A DNA stretch of 64,000 nucleotides, taken from Candidula unifasciata (taxonomy: Eukaryota; Mollusca; Gastropoda; Stylommatophora; Geomitridae). Both the position numbers and the translations under genes were made by a program. Below, one piece after another: positions 44,961 to 57,060 of the stretch; position 1 is the stretch's first letter; the number at the start of each line of letters is the position of its first letter. The stretch lies in contig CAJHNH020002450.1 in NCBI GenBank assembly GCA_905116865.2, positions 12,501 through 76,500 on the forward strand, read 5' to 3'. The notes under the pieces were generated by a model that saw only the letters and a program-made list of their open reading frames with translations, searched no databases and was not told the origin of the DNA.

Positions 44961-46450
44961 CTGCCTCTTGTGATAGCTATTTGTCTCCTTGTTTGCCTTG
45001 AGCACAGAACTTCGCTTTGCTTAGTTAAGTTTTTTTTTATAACTAACTTGATGAACAGTGTTTAAAATATGCTTCTTCTTCAGTCTTCCAAAAAACAAGT
45101 ATTTAATATTTTTCTTTACAGGGTGATATATTCACTTGCAAGCTTGACGATATTGTTGAAAGCAGACAAATGGAAATTGCTAGTAAGTAGTAAGTTTGTG
45201 GATAACGATTGGTGTTACAAGGACATATAGTCAATTCCTTTTTTGATAAATGGGTTGGGTATCAATAGGTCTATAGCCAGTTTGACGCCACTCTTCAAAA
45301 CCGTCCACAAGTCTATTGACGTCCAGTTAGAATCAGTGCTTTGTGTGTGTGGAAATTTAGCAACTTATTTTAAAAAATACACATCTAGCCTCATGTTATA
45401 AATGTATTGTTATTATACATTGTGAAGCGTTTAAAGTAATGATAAAATACCGTTATAAAGACACATGCAAACAGAGGAAGAGTCACAGAGGGGCGCCTAG
45501 AGTGAAACGGACCCTTCGGTAGTTTGAGATATTCTACAGTAGATTTTTAGTCAAACAGTTAAGCATTAATCGAGTTCAAAGAGCTATAATGCAAAATTGT
45601 ACTTTCAATCAGTTATTATATTTAGCTTCGGCTCCCAATCATGCGTCCCGGTTCTCCCGCACTGCCCTATGTTATAGGGTGTTACTATATGTGTTCCTTC
45701 ATTTTCGCCCTATTACACACTCTGTACAGAAAGCCGGCTACAATTCTTTTAAGGCCCGACACAATGAAAGTGCCATAAATTGTTCGTAGGAGGCCTTATT
45801 AAGCGACCTATTTTTTGTGTGTACGTGGAAGTGTGTTTCAATTATTTTTCTTTTATCTGCCAAGTACGTCTTTTGTGCAACCGTCACTATATTGAGAAAT
45901 GGTGACATTTTGGGGCGGACCCTTAAAAACGGGATGAGGCGGGAGTGGTTCTTAAAAATGACCAACAATATATATGTACAATAAACTAGATTGCGACCCA
46001 GCAGTTCACAAGCTTGCAGTTTTATAGCGTTTGTAGATCTCAAAGTGTAATTCAGCTCACTGAGTAAACTGAAGTGACTTTTCGGCAGCTGGCCGGCCCA
46101 CCTACTACAAAACTTACAGAAGTAAGTATGCAGTGATGGCGACGAAGAGCCAACGCACAACGCTGTAACAAACACAGTGGCGGCTACTTGACTTGGAAAA
46201 TAGCACGTGCTGGCCGCTCATGACATGGAATATAGACTGCTTACAGCGTTGAAAATGACACAACACGACTCTCCTAGAACAAAGGACAGCCCGTGGCGAC
46301 GGCTACAGCATGAATTGGAGCCGACACGAAATCTCGCACCCAGCGAGATGCAGGCATTTTCGTGATATGTATCGAAAATTGTAATATCTTAGGAGTTTCG
46401 CTACAAGTACGTGATTAGCTATATGAAGCGAACATTATGTAACAATTAAA
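44961..46450. other. No gene recognised; one 145-codon open frame
   Basis: The minus frame at 45738-46175 (145 codons) is one of the longer open frames in the window. It has no recognisable motif and no repeat partner that I could see. It begins with a hydrophobic, Cys-containing stretch and ends in a basic region. It could be chance, an exon, or part of an unknown element. Confidence 0.4.
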
Positions 46451-46710
46451 CTGCGCTAATTACGCATTACATACCATAAATCAACAAGCTCATCGTAACC
46501 TTCACCTTTGCTTCTAGAAAATTCACGAAATACGGTGCTAGCAAAACAGTGCAATGCTAAAAGGGTTATTTGTCAATCAATTTATAGTGTCCTTTGCCTT
46601 CCTTTTTAGAGAATTCTAAAAATCTAGTCAAAGATCATGTACCGTACTTGTAAATACCTTGTTGATGAGAATATTCTAAATTTTATTGCAATTTTGATGC
46701 ACTCTATACA
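46451..46710. repeat. Direct repeat of about 260 bp, left copy
   Basis: Same orientation as 47806-48080. Shared landmarks are CTGCGCTAATTACGCAT, TTAGAG, CTAAAAATCTAGTCAAAGAT and ATACCTTGTTGATGAGAATA. The right copy has a short insertion (GCGACCTAGCT) relative to this one. Confidence 0.9.
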
Positions 46711-46891
46711 ATATAAATTAGATATAACACGCCATTATTAATATATTATGTTTAACATACCATAGTATAAATTATTGTAAATCTTTTTGGTGCACTTGTT
46801 AATTGTATACAAGGTAAATTATAGAAAACTAACCGTATAAAGAGGTTTTTCTGATTTTTTTTTTTTTTTCAATTTCCCCCTCCCCTTTATT

Positions 46892-47235
46892 TATTTTTTT
46901 TTTTTTTTACAATTAAAAACTGTATTGTCAAAGTTCTGCCACAAATGGCAAACATTTACATTAATCGAAGAGATCAAAATCCCATATCTTTTTCAGTCTC
47001 CTCTTTTTCCTCTTTCTTGGCCTCCTCCTTGGCGGTAGCAGCAGGTTTGGCTGCCTGAGCGGCTGGGCCGCAGCAAAGAAAACTGGCAAATTTAAAGGGG
47101 TCTTTCAAGCACTCTGTTGTTTTTTTTTTTTCCCCATCTGGATGTCTGTAAGTTGTACCCCACCAGGACATCAAAAACGCGGATAAGGATCACCAGTGGA
47201 AAGGTCCCGGAAATCCCGTTCAGAAGTTAGGCCAT
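46892..47235 (-). pseudogene. RPLP0: Chimeric retrocopy: P-stalk protein 3' end joined to a second transcript
   Basis: On minus, 47117-46961 encodes LKDPFKFASF, then AKPAATAKEEAKKEEKEETE, then KDMGF. This layout, alanine-rich then EKEE then DMGF, is the C-terminus of ribosomal P-stalk proteins. The LKDP-KFA start favours P0 (RPLP0) over P1/P2, from family knowledge. A one-base insertion after GGATTT shifts out of the expected terminal frame. A short 3' UTR ends in a poly-A run (T on plus, 46892-46908). Upstream, at 47120-47131, is a second A run preceded by unrelated sequence (GATGTCCTGGTGGGGTA), as in LINE B 5' sequence at 53829. It is non-functional. Confidence 0.72.
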
Positions 47236-47805
47236 ATGTATGGCCCTGATATATATATATTTTTATTGCTATGTCACCAAGCACGTTTGACCCTAGAAAT
47301 AATTGTAGCAAGATTCTCAGAGTATTTTTGTATTGATTGCACACATTAATAATTTATTCTAACAACTGCTTGTGCAAACCGAAAGCTTTTTTTTAATTTC
47401 GTAGCAAAATATGAGTAAGAAAATAGCGAAAAATATGCTCGATTTGCTATTAAAGCAAATAGCCTAAACATAACGTCAATTTTATGTAAAAATGGTATAG
47501 TTATTTCCCCCTTGGAGAAGTGACAGTTTCCTTTGACCTATACATTTTGCTAAACATTTAGACATTGAAAATTACCACTAAGAAGTAAACATTATCATAA
47601 TAATATTTTCTCACCATATTGCATTGTCATTCACAAGGCAAGTGTGTGCTAAATTTCAGCATTATACCTCCTTGTCCGAAAGAGTAGAACAATTGAACGC
47701 TGCTCACTGCCTAGACAAACCGGAGTAAGTAAATAGAAAGCTGAAAAAGAAAAGTTTGGACCTATTTTTTCCTATGCTTGAGGGAGAATTTCCTTAACAG
47801 GGAAA
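47236..47805. other. AT-rich spacer, no gene
   Basis: No coding motif. It lies between the retrocopy and the right direct repeat. Confidence 0.4.
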
Positions 47806-48080
47806 CTGCGCTAATTACGCATAATTAAACATACTAGTGATCAACAAGCTCATTGTAACCTTCACTTTTGCTTCTAAAACATTTCCCCAAAATTCGGTTC
47901 TAGCAAAACAGCGCACGGCTGAAAAGGGTTTCTTGTCAATCAGTTCGTGGTGTTCTCTGCCCTTCTTTTTAGAGACTTCTAAAAATCTAGTCAAAGATCA
48001 TGCGACCTAGCTGTACCGTACATTTAAATACCTTGTTGATGAGAATATTTCAAATTGTATTGCAATTTGGATGCACAACA
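47806..48080. repeat. Direct repeat, right copy
   Basis: Counterpart of 46451-46710, about 1.36 kb away. The chimeric retrocopy lies between the two. Confidence 0.9.
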
Positions 48081-49205
48081 CTTTCAAGAACAAGCTGCAA
48101 AAAGAAAGCACTTGGTCGTTCAGAGTCAGACTTATGCAAACAAAGGGTAGAAGATAGAGGAAGCAAAAAAAAAAAAAAAACAGATAAGTAGACTAGACCA
48201 GGTTTAGGAGACTGGAATACTCTAAAGAGTACACTTAGCAGAATAAGAAGAGGTGGAAGGGTTGTAGAATTTTAATTTTTTTATACATGCATATTTAATT
48301 AACTCAACGAAACAGTTTCTTTTGGGCGATTTGTTGAAGTACTGTATAAGATTAAATAAATTAAAGTTGCATTTTGAACGAACGGAAGATGAAATATGTA
48401 GATGCAGTTTGCCTTTGTCATTTTGTAAGAAGATTTAAAAGTCAGATTTATTTCTTTAGAACAAAGTGTTGTGTGTTATGGTGTACCTCACACTTACGTA
48501 TAATGGCATAGGGACGGTATGTGTGACGTGATAGCTGTAGTGAGGGATGAGCACGGTAAGGAAGTATTTTTGTTGTTTGATGTAGAGTTAGAAACAGTGA
48601 CAGTATTATTAAAAGAGGAGGAAGAAGCAGAGTTATGACTAGAAATAGACGAGAAAGAAGAATATAAAAAAGAAAAATGAGTCGAACATTAAAGTTAATA
48701 CAACACCACCAAGTCAGGCTTGTTAAGGTGGCTCTGTATTAATTCACGTATAAATATATGGCTTGAAAAATAAAAATGTGTAGCACGAGTATGTTTTGGT
48801 AAGGAATGAGTAGAAGAGCAAAGGAATATTGCAACACTAGTACCGAAACTGTTGCTGTTCAGTTGGAACAATGTTTTTTTCCCTCGTAATACCCAGTGGC
48901 TGTGAATTTTTGGTTTCGGAAGGTCCAGACGAGACACAGGAGTATATTGCTGGATTGGTCTGTAGTAAGCTGGAAGGGGGAAAGGGGGGAGGGGGTTTCA
49001 GTGTTCTGCATGCAAAGAGTTTCTGCAGATTGCAGGCATTAGCATATGATATTGATTAAAGTGCAAGTCAGCCACCCCCCCCCCCCCCCCCCCCATTTAC
49101 CCACCCCCTTTTCCACCACACTCAAAAAGATTTCTAGAATTTTTCATGATTACTTTTCGTCTAGGACCTCTTATATTTTAAGAACATGAGATTATATAAG
49201 CCTAT
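48081..49205. other. No gene recognised; poly-C run
   Basis: Short frames without motifs. A run of about 20 C lies at 49075-49094. Confidence 0.45.
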
Positions 49206-49470
49206 AACCTGAATAACGCTCGCCGCGGATCGGACGGTCGTGGGTAAGCTCCATGGCGGAGCCGGACTTTTTTCAAAAATGACCTTGGCTCCCAGATCCA
49301 CCTAGTCTTGAATAGGTACCGGATGCAGTCCCTAAAAGTAGAGGCGGCCGTCGTAATGCTGACCACATCACCCATCTTGTGCCGATTGGTCTATAAAAAT
49401 ATAGGTCTAGCCCTATCTGCCCTATACGCCTAAATTCGTGGAAAAAGGTCCTTCACTTTTTTTTTAGTTT
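49206..49470 (+). mobile_element. tRNA-derived SINE
   Basis: Forward SINE with a head lacking its first bases (GCCGCGGATCGGACGGTCGT), the conserved body (CCTTGGCTCCCAGATCCACC, GACCACATCACCCATCTTGT) and a T-rich tail. No clear flanking duplication. A Helitron end starts about 12 bp downstream. Confidence 0.85.
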
Positions 49471-49482
49471 TTATATACTGTA

Positions 49483-50124
49483 CTAGCTGTACCCGGCCAC
49501 GCGTTGCTGTGGCGTAATTTGAGATAGTCTTTGATCCCCCCCCCCACCCCCATCCCACAACTAAATCCACCTAGTACCCTCTCCCTCATCAAAGGTTTTT
49601 AGAAAAGAAAGACAATGGAAATCGCACCTGTCTAATGAAGTTAATGACGCAGTCAATGTCTGCGCCGACGTCAAGATAGTCCTTGATTGCCCCCCCCCCC
49701 CCCATTGAAGTTTGTTTGAAAAAAAAACAGAAAATAGAAATTGTGTTTGATATGGTTATTGTGGCAAATATAGAGATAGTCTTGTTTGCGGTACCTCGAC
49801 CTACTCTATGTATTAAGGCGTTGGCTGCACGTAACTCGCCGGCCAATGGCGGAAGCCTTGCGTTTTGACTACGGCGGCGCATGCGCAATTACTAACGTGG
49901 CTATAATTAGAAATCACTAAAGTTATATTAGTTGCGTATATTTTGGCATAAATTGTGGTCACCTATCTCTAACAGTGACAGGTTGAATTTCAAACCACGA
50001 CGGTTCAAAATCCGGTATCACAACAAACATATCCTGAAAATTTCAGCTAAATCGGTTCAGTAGTTTCCGAGTCTATAGAGACCAAACAAACACACAAACA
50101 TTGAATTTTATATATATATATAGA
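49483..50124 (-). mobile_element. Short non-autonomous Helitron with both ends
   Basis: On minus it starts TCTATATATATATAAAATTC at 50124 and ends ...CGGGTACAGCTAG at 49483, followed by T. Upstream of CTAG the hairpin-capable GCCAC-loop-GTGGC sits 9-10 nt away, the standard Helitron 3' arrangement (5' TC, 3' hairpin then CTRR, insertion between A and T). The base before TC is A on this strand. No Rep or helicase coding is present. It contains a poly-C run and matches parts of 60514-62814 in reverse orientation. Confidence 0.8.
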
Positions 50125-51527
50125 TATACAGATAGATAGTCTGGTTTTCCAACTTTAGAACACGCACCATATAATTGTTTCTTTATATTAGTGGTCGTTT
50201 AAATGGTGTTATTAGCACGGTAACAAAAGTGGTTATTTGGTTATCACATGCTAAAGCTGTTTGTATTTTTATAGGAGACGGAAGTAAAGCTACAACTGTA
50301 CTTGTAAATAACAAAGTAAGTCGTAAAAAATAGAAAAGCGGAGGTAGCGTTAGTAAAATATAAACAAATTAGGTAATGAGAACTTGAAAATCACGTGTAA
50401 AGCTCTTTAAGTTCTCTTAAATTTAAGTCATTACCCCCCTCCCCTCCCCTCTTCCACCGACTACTGCTCTCTCCCTCTTCGAAGGATTTGAAAATCACTA
50501 ACTGGCGATATTTTGTTGTTGCTGTAACTGACATTGACATCCCTGTCCATCTGGACTAAAATAAGGAGCAGGAATTGTAAAAGGTAGTGAATAGGGCTAG
50601 TGAAATATTTACCACATCATCCTTTAAGTACCAGTACAACTACTAAAATAATGTCACTGCTATCTGTGTTACCATCGGAGTAGACAGAGAGTCGTGAGCC
50701 AGAAGATTTGGTTCCGCATGGCTAGTGCTGTCGCCACAGACTGGTCAAGTTAGGATGTATAATTTCACTTGCCGACAGAAGAACTCTATAACCTTACCGG
50801 CGGTCTTCACATGAGAGCACTATGGTGTAACAGCCCAACCACAACTATTACTGCTGCTGCTACTTTAAGTGGGTAAAGCAGTTACTGTGACTTAAAGCTC
50901 TCTCAGTTAATAGTTTGCCCCCCCCCCCCCTCCCCCCAAATTCACCGACAACTCTTTCACACATTGAAGTAGTTGGGAGAAAAAAAAAAAACAATTGAAA
51001 AGCAAATGAACACAGGAAAAACCACCATAATTAGGAAATGAACGCCATTGTAAACAGCACAGCTTAAAATTCCAACTCAGATGAAATAACTAAATCTAAA
51101 AGAAAATAAATGAAAATCTATAAAATTTCAGCGTAACCATGCAATCGGAAAGTTTAACAATGCAATCATAAGTATGCGAAATGGTCAAATTTAATTATCA
51201 AATGGTTTACCCATTTACTTGTTTTTTTTTTTTTTTTTTTAATATTAAGGCAACATGGCTAGTGCTGTCACCACGACAGAGCAGATGAGGATATTATTTT
51301 AGTCCGGGGTAAAAAAAAAAAAAAAGAGAACACAACAATTAAACATATGTGTCCCTACCACTGTGTCGCGATTAAAACACAATTCAAAACCGCAGGCAAT
51401 TGTTTTCTCGTAGACAGATACTCCAAATATATATATATATATGAAATAGAAAACGCACGTGTCTAACACGGTTAATGAAGTTAATGTCGCAGTCACTGTC
51501 TGCGCCGACGTCGAGATAGTCCTCGAT

Positions 51528-51563
<36 letters not shown>

Positions 51564-51980
51564 TCGAAGGTTGTTTGGAAAAAAAAAACCGAAAATAGAA
51601 ATCGTGTTTAATATGGTTATTGTGGCAAATATAGAGATAGTCTTTTTTGCTGTACCACGACCTACTCTATGTATTAGTATTAGAGAAGGCGTTGGCTGCA
51701 CGTAACTCGCCGGCGAATGGTAAATACGGCGCATGCGCAATTTCTAACGTGGCTATAATTAGAAATCACTAAAGTTATAAATATTGGTTGCGTATATTTT
51801 GGCATAAATTGTGGTCACCTATCTCTAACGGTGACAGGTTGAATTTCAAACCACAACGGTTCAAAATCCGGTATCACAACAAACATATCCTGAAAATTTC
51901 AGCTAATTCGGTTCAGTAGTTTCCGAGTCTATAGAGACCAAACAAACACACAAACATTGATTTATATATATATATATAGA
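50125..51980 (-). mobile_element. Longer Helitron lacking its own 3' end
   Basis: On minus it begins TCTATATATATATATATAAA at 51980 (preceded by A) and matches the plus-strand element 60514-62560 over most of its length. It runs at about 50138 directly into the 5' end of the shorter copy, so it has no CTAG of its own. A 31-C run is at 51530-51560. The open frames are short and have no Rep or helicase motifs. Confidence 0.75.
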
Positions 51981-52079
51981 TAAGCCATTCTAATTAATTA
52001 AATATTATTTAAAAAATGTCTTCAGTTGGATTGCTTGCCTTGGTTTTACTTAGTACACTTATGTAGTGTAGCTCTTTCT
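51981..52079. other. Unassigned spacer
   Basis: A/T-rich with no motif. Confidence 0.3.
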
Positions 52080-52545
52080 ACTAATGTTATCATCATCATC
52101 ATCATCATCATCATGTAGCAGGTCCTTTGCAGAACGTCGCTCTCATCATGGTCTGTCTGAAGGAAACGTATTCTCTCGTCAGCTCTCCCACCTCATGCAC
52201 TTTTGTACTCAAGGAGTACCTTATATCTGTGCCCAAATTCGTGTCGGTTGTCCCGTGCCCTCCTTTCCTGCATTATGCCTTCTGCTATTATTTTTTTCCA
52301 AGACGTCGTGGCGCTTGATATGACCAAAATATTTCAGCTTCCGAGACGGGATTCTGTTTATTAGCCAATCTTATTTGATGTTCAGATCGTTCAAGATGTC
52401 AGTACTTTTTGTCCAATATTCTGAGAATCTGTCAATAGCATTTCAGCTCAAAAGCCGTATTCTCTTTCTTAAGTACTGGAAGATAGTCCAAGACTCACTT
52501 CTGTCTGTTGCTACAGGGAAGGTGCATGCTCTCTTCTAGTTGTGA
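52080..52545 (-). pseudogene. LINE G: C-terminal tail
   Basis: Parallel to 40590-41110 over its whole length, beginning at a CATCATCAT run and sharing GCAGAACGTCGCTCTCATCA and GCGCTTGATATGACCAAAAT. The CAT run on plus is an ATG/ATGA-type tail on minus. Same domain content as the 40.6 kb copy. Confidence 0.75.
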
Positions 52546-53480
52546 TCTCTTTGCTGGTGCTTAACCATAGACTTCTTATGTTGTTTAATCTTTGCATTGC
52601 TATATCTTTAATTGTAGATCTATATATTTTCTCTTTTCGTTTGTATATGTGTACATGTCTATATACATGTTCTATTTTCGAGCTTATTTCTATAATTTTT
52701 TGGTGGGAGGTCTGAGGAGACGGCCGGAACACACCGAAAAACACGTGACTGTCCGTTTTCAGTGAAAACGTGGAGACTGATCCTCTGGTGCAATAAGGAA
52801 TCTCATATTACGCCTTGCGACTCATCCTCGACCTTCCAGTCATGGTCACAACACAAGATTGTCCAGGCAAAAGCGTGCCTTTGTATTGCCTGTATTACTC
52901 TCTGCACAGCTGCCTACAAGTGAACAAATGTAAACACCTAAAGAGTGGTCTTGGATGGCGAAAGCACAGGAAACCATTAGCAAAATTGTGTCACTGGAAT
53001 ATGCCATGCTCAGTGCTGGATTGATAGAATCAACTGAACTTTTGGAGAAGCTCATTATTCACATGGTCAGGCCGTGACCTTCGAAAGTACGTACTACTGA
53101 CAGTCTCGGTCAGGCAGTCAGAGAATGAAGACAAGCAGCCGCTGATGCCGAAAAAGGAGCCCGCGACTAGGTGACGTCATTATCTATTCAGATTGCTCTG
53201 TGATTCCTTGTATAGACTCAATAGGCTTCACATCGCAGGTAAATGGAAAGACAGTAAAAGAAGAAAGTCAAGGGTTGAGTTCAAATACTTCTAACATTTG
53301 TTTTTTGATTTTATTAGTTTCTGTTTTCCAATATGGCGGCATGTTGTGTTTCGCTTTTCATCCGGCGTATTTCACTTGGACCATACTGAAATATCGACTT
53401 AAAGACAGTGCAGCAATGTGTTACAATGCAAGATAATTTTTCGAGGTCTGTGTGGTGAGCATGCGTTGCGGTTTTAGTGT
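52546..53480. other. No gene recognised
   Basis: Several short frames on both strands without motifs. GC content is somewhat higher than in the neighbouring AT-rich spacers. Origin unknown. Confidence 0.4.
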
Positions 53481-56400
53481 GTGTTCAATGTGTGTGCTGA
53501 TTGACGACATGGCGGCTTTAGCAAGAACATAGACGACCTCTGCGGCCAGCCGCATGTGAAAATGTCGGTCCAGGATTCTCGCTTACCTGACGGAGCTCGT
53601 TCGCTTGAGCTGAGATCTTCTTCACTTGCTCCACAGATATATAATAGTGATGTACACATTAAAAGGAGGTTGTACACTTGCTTAATTCGTCTTTTTCAGG
53701 ACGAAATTTTTTGTTTTTTGAAGCCCCACCCTGGCTTTTGCCAGGGGCCGCAATATAGGCGATCTCTCTACGGCGATCCTCATCCACATGTTGGCACTTT
53801 GTGTCATCGGGTGTTTATCGCTTGTGTGATGTCCTGGTGGGGTAAAAAGTCAGTCATTAAAAGGAGGAAGCTCAAAAAACACTCATCGTGTCAACAAACA
53901 AAAATCTATACTGTACAAATTAGTATATAGCGCTGACGTGGTTGCTCTGCAAGAAACACTCCTAGGTAACAATACACTGAAACTCACAGGATTTTATACG
54001 TTTCAAAACAAGCTACACCGAGGACAGGCTATTCTCTTCATAGATAATATCAAAGCCCATGAAGTTGACATATCTAGAAGGCAAGATGCCAGCCTCTAGT
54101 TACAAGCTGTTACAATACGTGCGACACGGTCTTTCACGCTGGTTATTGTCTACGCATATAACGGTAAAGTAAACAGATAAAAGTGGATGTGCCTTTAAGA
54201 AATAATGGAAACAGAAGAGAATATAGTTTTCTGTGACGATTTGAACGCTAAAAGTTAGCTATGGGGCAATAGTTCAACAAACAGACAATGAGAAGATTTG
54301 GAGAATGCCATGGTGGAAATAGACCTAGTCTGTCTAAACGATGGAAGAACCACCAGGATGGCCTATCAACCAAAAAAAGAAGACAGTGTGCTTGACTTGG
54401 CTTTAGTTTCATCTGCACTTAGTCCACAATGTAGTTAGTATGTATATGGTTTTCACAGCAGCGACCACTGTCCCTGTGTTATTATCTTAAAAAAAGGTGT
54501 CAGCACACATCATAGGATCAGTTCAAACAGCTTTTAAATACCCATCGGAAAATGATGTCGTAAACAAGCTTATGAAAATCAAAAGCCAATACCGAGTAAG
54601 CCGAAGAAAACAGCTGTAACAACCATAGTGGTGGAATAATGAGGTTGAGTCAGCATGGGTACTTGAAAGACATGCTGTAAAAATATGACATAAAGCAATT
54701 AAATCCAATGACTCTACTCAAGACTAACTGCGGGAATGCAAACACACCATGCAGAACACAACAGCAGCCTTCAAGGCAGCTGCACAGCAAGCCAAGGACA
54801 CAATCTAGGAAATCATTTGTCATGAAGTGTGCAAGGAAAAGATCTCTTGAAAAATTCTGGTCCATACACAAGGGTATGACAGGTGCTCCCAGACGCCAAG
54901 GCATCAGAGATTTCCGTAATGAAGACTACACATGGAACAGGCCTAATGAAAAGAAAGGAAGAGCATTTTTCGACAGATAGCTCAAGCAAATCTGCACACA
55001 AGACCCTGCCACATGTCAGACTACCATAGATGTGCCGGTACAGGCATTAGAGATGATCAGGAAACATCAAATAAGTCTGCTCCTGGCACTGATGGCATTT
55101 ATTATAATTACATTGACAAGCTGCCCACAAAATCCATGGAGGTCCTATGTAAAGCCTACAATGACAGAATCGGTAATGGTACCATCTCGCAAAAACATGG
55201 CTGCATAGCTATTTGGTTCCGCAAGAAAAACACGACAAAGACGCCACGCTAATAAATGGCTTTAGAATCATTACGAAGCAGAACACATTAGGCAAAACAT
55301 CTGAAAAGAAAATATCCAGAAGACAGGCGTGCAGTCTTGAAATACATCAGCTGCTACCCTTCACACTTGGAGGATACAGGCAAAACATAATGCTGCCGTC
55401 TTTGCACATGACACATTTGAAGGTTTTTAAGCTAGATTTGAAGAACGTGCAGTCGCCATAGATCTGGAGGATGCATGCAACAAAGTACCCTTCCCCATCT
55501 AAAGTGTCAGTTAATTGAACTCAACATCCCCCCCCCCTCCCTCACACTCACATCTTATTCAATTGATATCTCCCTCACTTTTCCAGAGGAAGGTCGTGCT
55601 TTGATGTGGTAGTTGGTCTTCTGAGCCGATAACAATACACCCTGGTTTGCCACAGGGTTCTCAACTGTCTCCTATCCTCTTCAAAATTTACACAGTCAAG
55701 ATCACAGGAGAACAACTGAGTGCAGGCAGAGGAAGAACTCTTTCATGTGCAGATGACATTCTCGTGTACCGACAGGGCAGGAACAGAGATGGCACTGTTT
55801 CGGATCTACAACAGGAATTAGATCGCATATAATCTTGGTGCAACACCAAAGGGGCAACAATTAAACTATCAAAAGCGACAGTCACCTGGTTGTCATTAAA
55901 CAATTACCTTTCCAAAAAAAAAAAAAAAAAAAAACAATACCGATAGTAAAACTCTGTGGCGCTGATGTGGAGAGATCTGATTCCATTAAATACCTGGGTA
56001 TAACATTTGACAGATGCTTGGATTTAAAAAAAAAATGTGGACCACATTATAACCAAAGCCAAGAAAGGTCTCTCCGCAATAACAGTTATGGGAGCTGCAA
56101 ACTTGAGCAACGACTACTTGTAATGGTGTATTGTGCTTTAGTTCTTTTAATCATTGAATATGACTTGGCCATCATGACACTCAGCACCACACAGATGAAC
56201 GAACTAGAAAAAAAACTAAAAACGAGGCAATAGTATTATTCTTGGTTGCACTAGAGAGACACCTCCTGTAAATCCATGCGATGCATCTTGGATTTCCCTC
56301 AATGGAAAACAAAATCAAGCTATCCAGTGCTGTTAATTTCCTCAAAGTAAAGTCAGACCATCGACACCCACTTTATAAGGAATTTGTAAAGCAAAAAAAC

Positions 56401-57060
56401 AAAGCAAAAAAATGGATGGGTCGGGCTGAGGATGCCATCGAACATGTTTACCGCCTTACTGACATTATTTTAGAATGGATAATTATGCCTCCCTCTCCAA
56501 ACATTAATATTACAGTCCATATCACACTTGATGAAGTTGTAGAGAGCAGATTCCTGGCATTGTTGACACTTTAGTGAGAACACTGATTGACGAAAACACA
56601 GATGAAGGTGATGCTATAGTTTATACAGATGGGTCAGTAATTAGGGGCAAGCGAAGCGCATGGGCATTCACTGTAAGCTCAATGGGGAAAACCATCAAGG
56701 AGATTAATGGTGCCAACGCTGTTACAACTAGTAGCCTCACAATGGAAACTATGGCTGGAACAAGGGCTTTAGCATGGTTTGGAACTCAAAAGTTCACACA
56801 CGTATGCATTCTCAGTGACTCGATGAATATGCTTAAAAAAATCCAAGCTGGATTTATCAGACAAGAATGGATCCCAACACTAAACATATCACCGACACTG
56901 CGATTGCTATGGCAAGCCCAGTACTGTACATAAATGATGTTATCAATACCATGCACAGAACAGGCGTCATCAGTCATTTTACACTCGTGGAGCTTTTGAG
57001 GAGGAGATCGGAGCACATATGGATCTGTCCTGTGCTGTGATGATAATCCTTTCTAATCAC
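53481..57060 (+). pseudogene. LINE B (I-type): most complete copy
   Basis: All ORF2 domains are traceable on plus, in broken frames. A leader lies at 53481-53930. The APE endonuclease at 53930-54490 shows DVVALQETLLGNNTLKLTGF, NDGRTTRMAYQP, SVLDLALVSSALSPQCS and SSDHCP. Reverse transcriptase follows: SNKSAPGTDGIYYNYIDKLP near 55065, AVAIDLEDACNKVPFP near 55450 (motif A Asp), PQGSQLSPILF near 55650, and SCADDILVYRQG near 55745 (catalytic ADD retained). SIKYLGITFDRCLDL is near 55980 and a linker at 56281-56574. RNase H at 56574-56870 has [33 protein letters not shown] and CILSDSMN. The C-terminal SEHIWICP is at about 57010. Multiple stops and an A run at 55915 make it inactive. Confidence 0.87.

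Noticed and set aside
46974..47174. Functional ribosomal P-stalk gene
   Set aside because: Only the C-terminal piece is present, the end is frameshifted, A runs lie on both sides, and the upstream codons come from another sequence.
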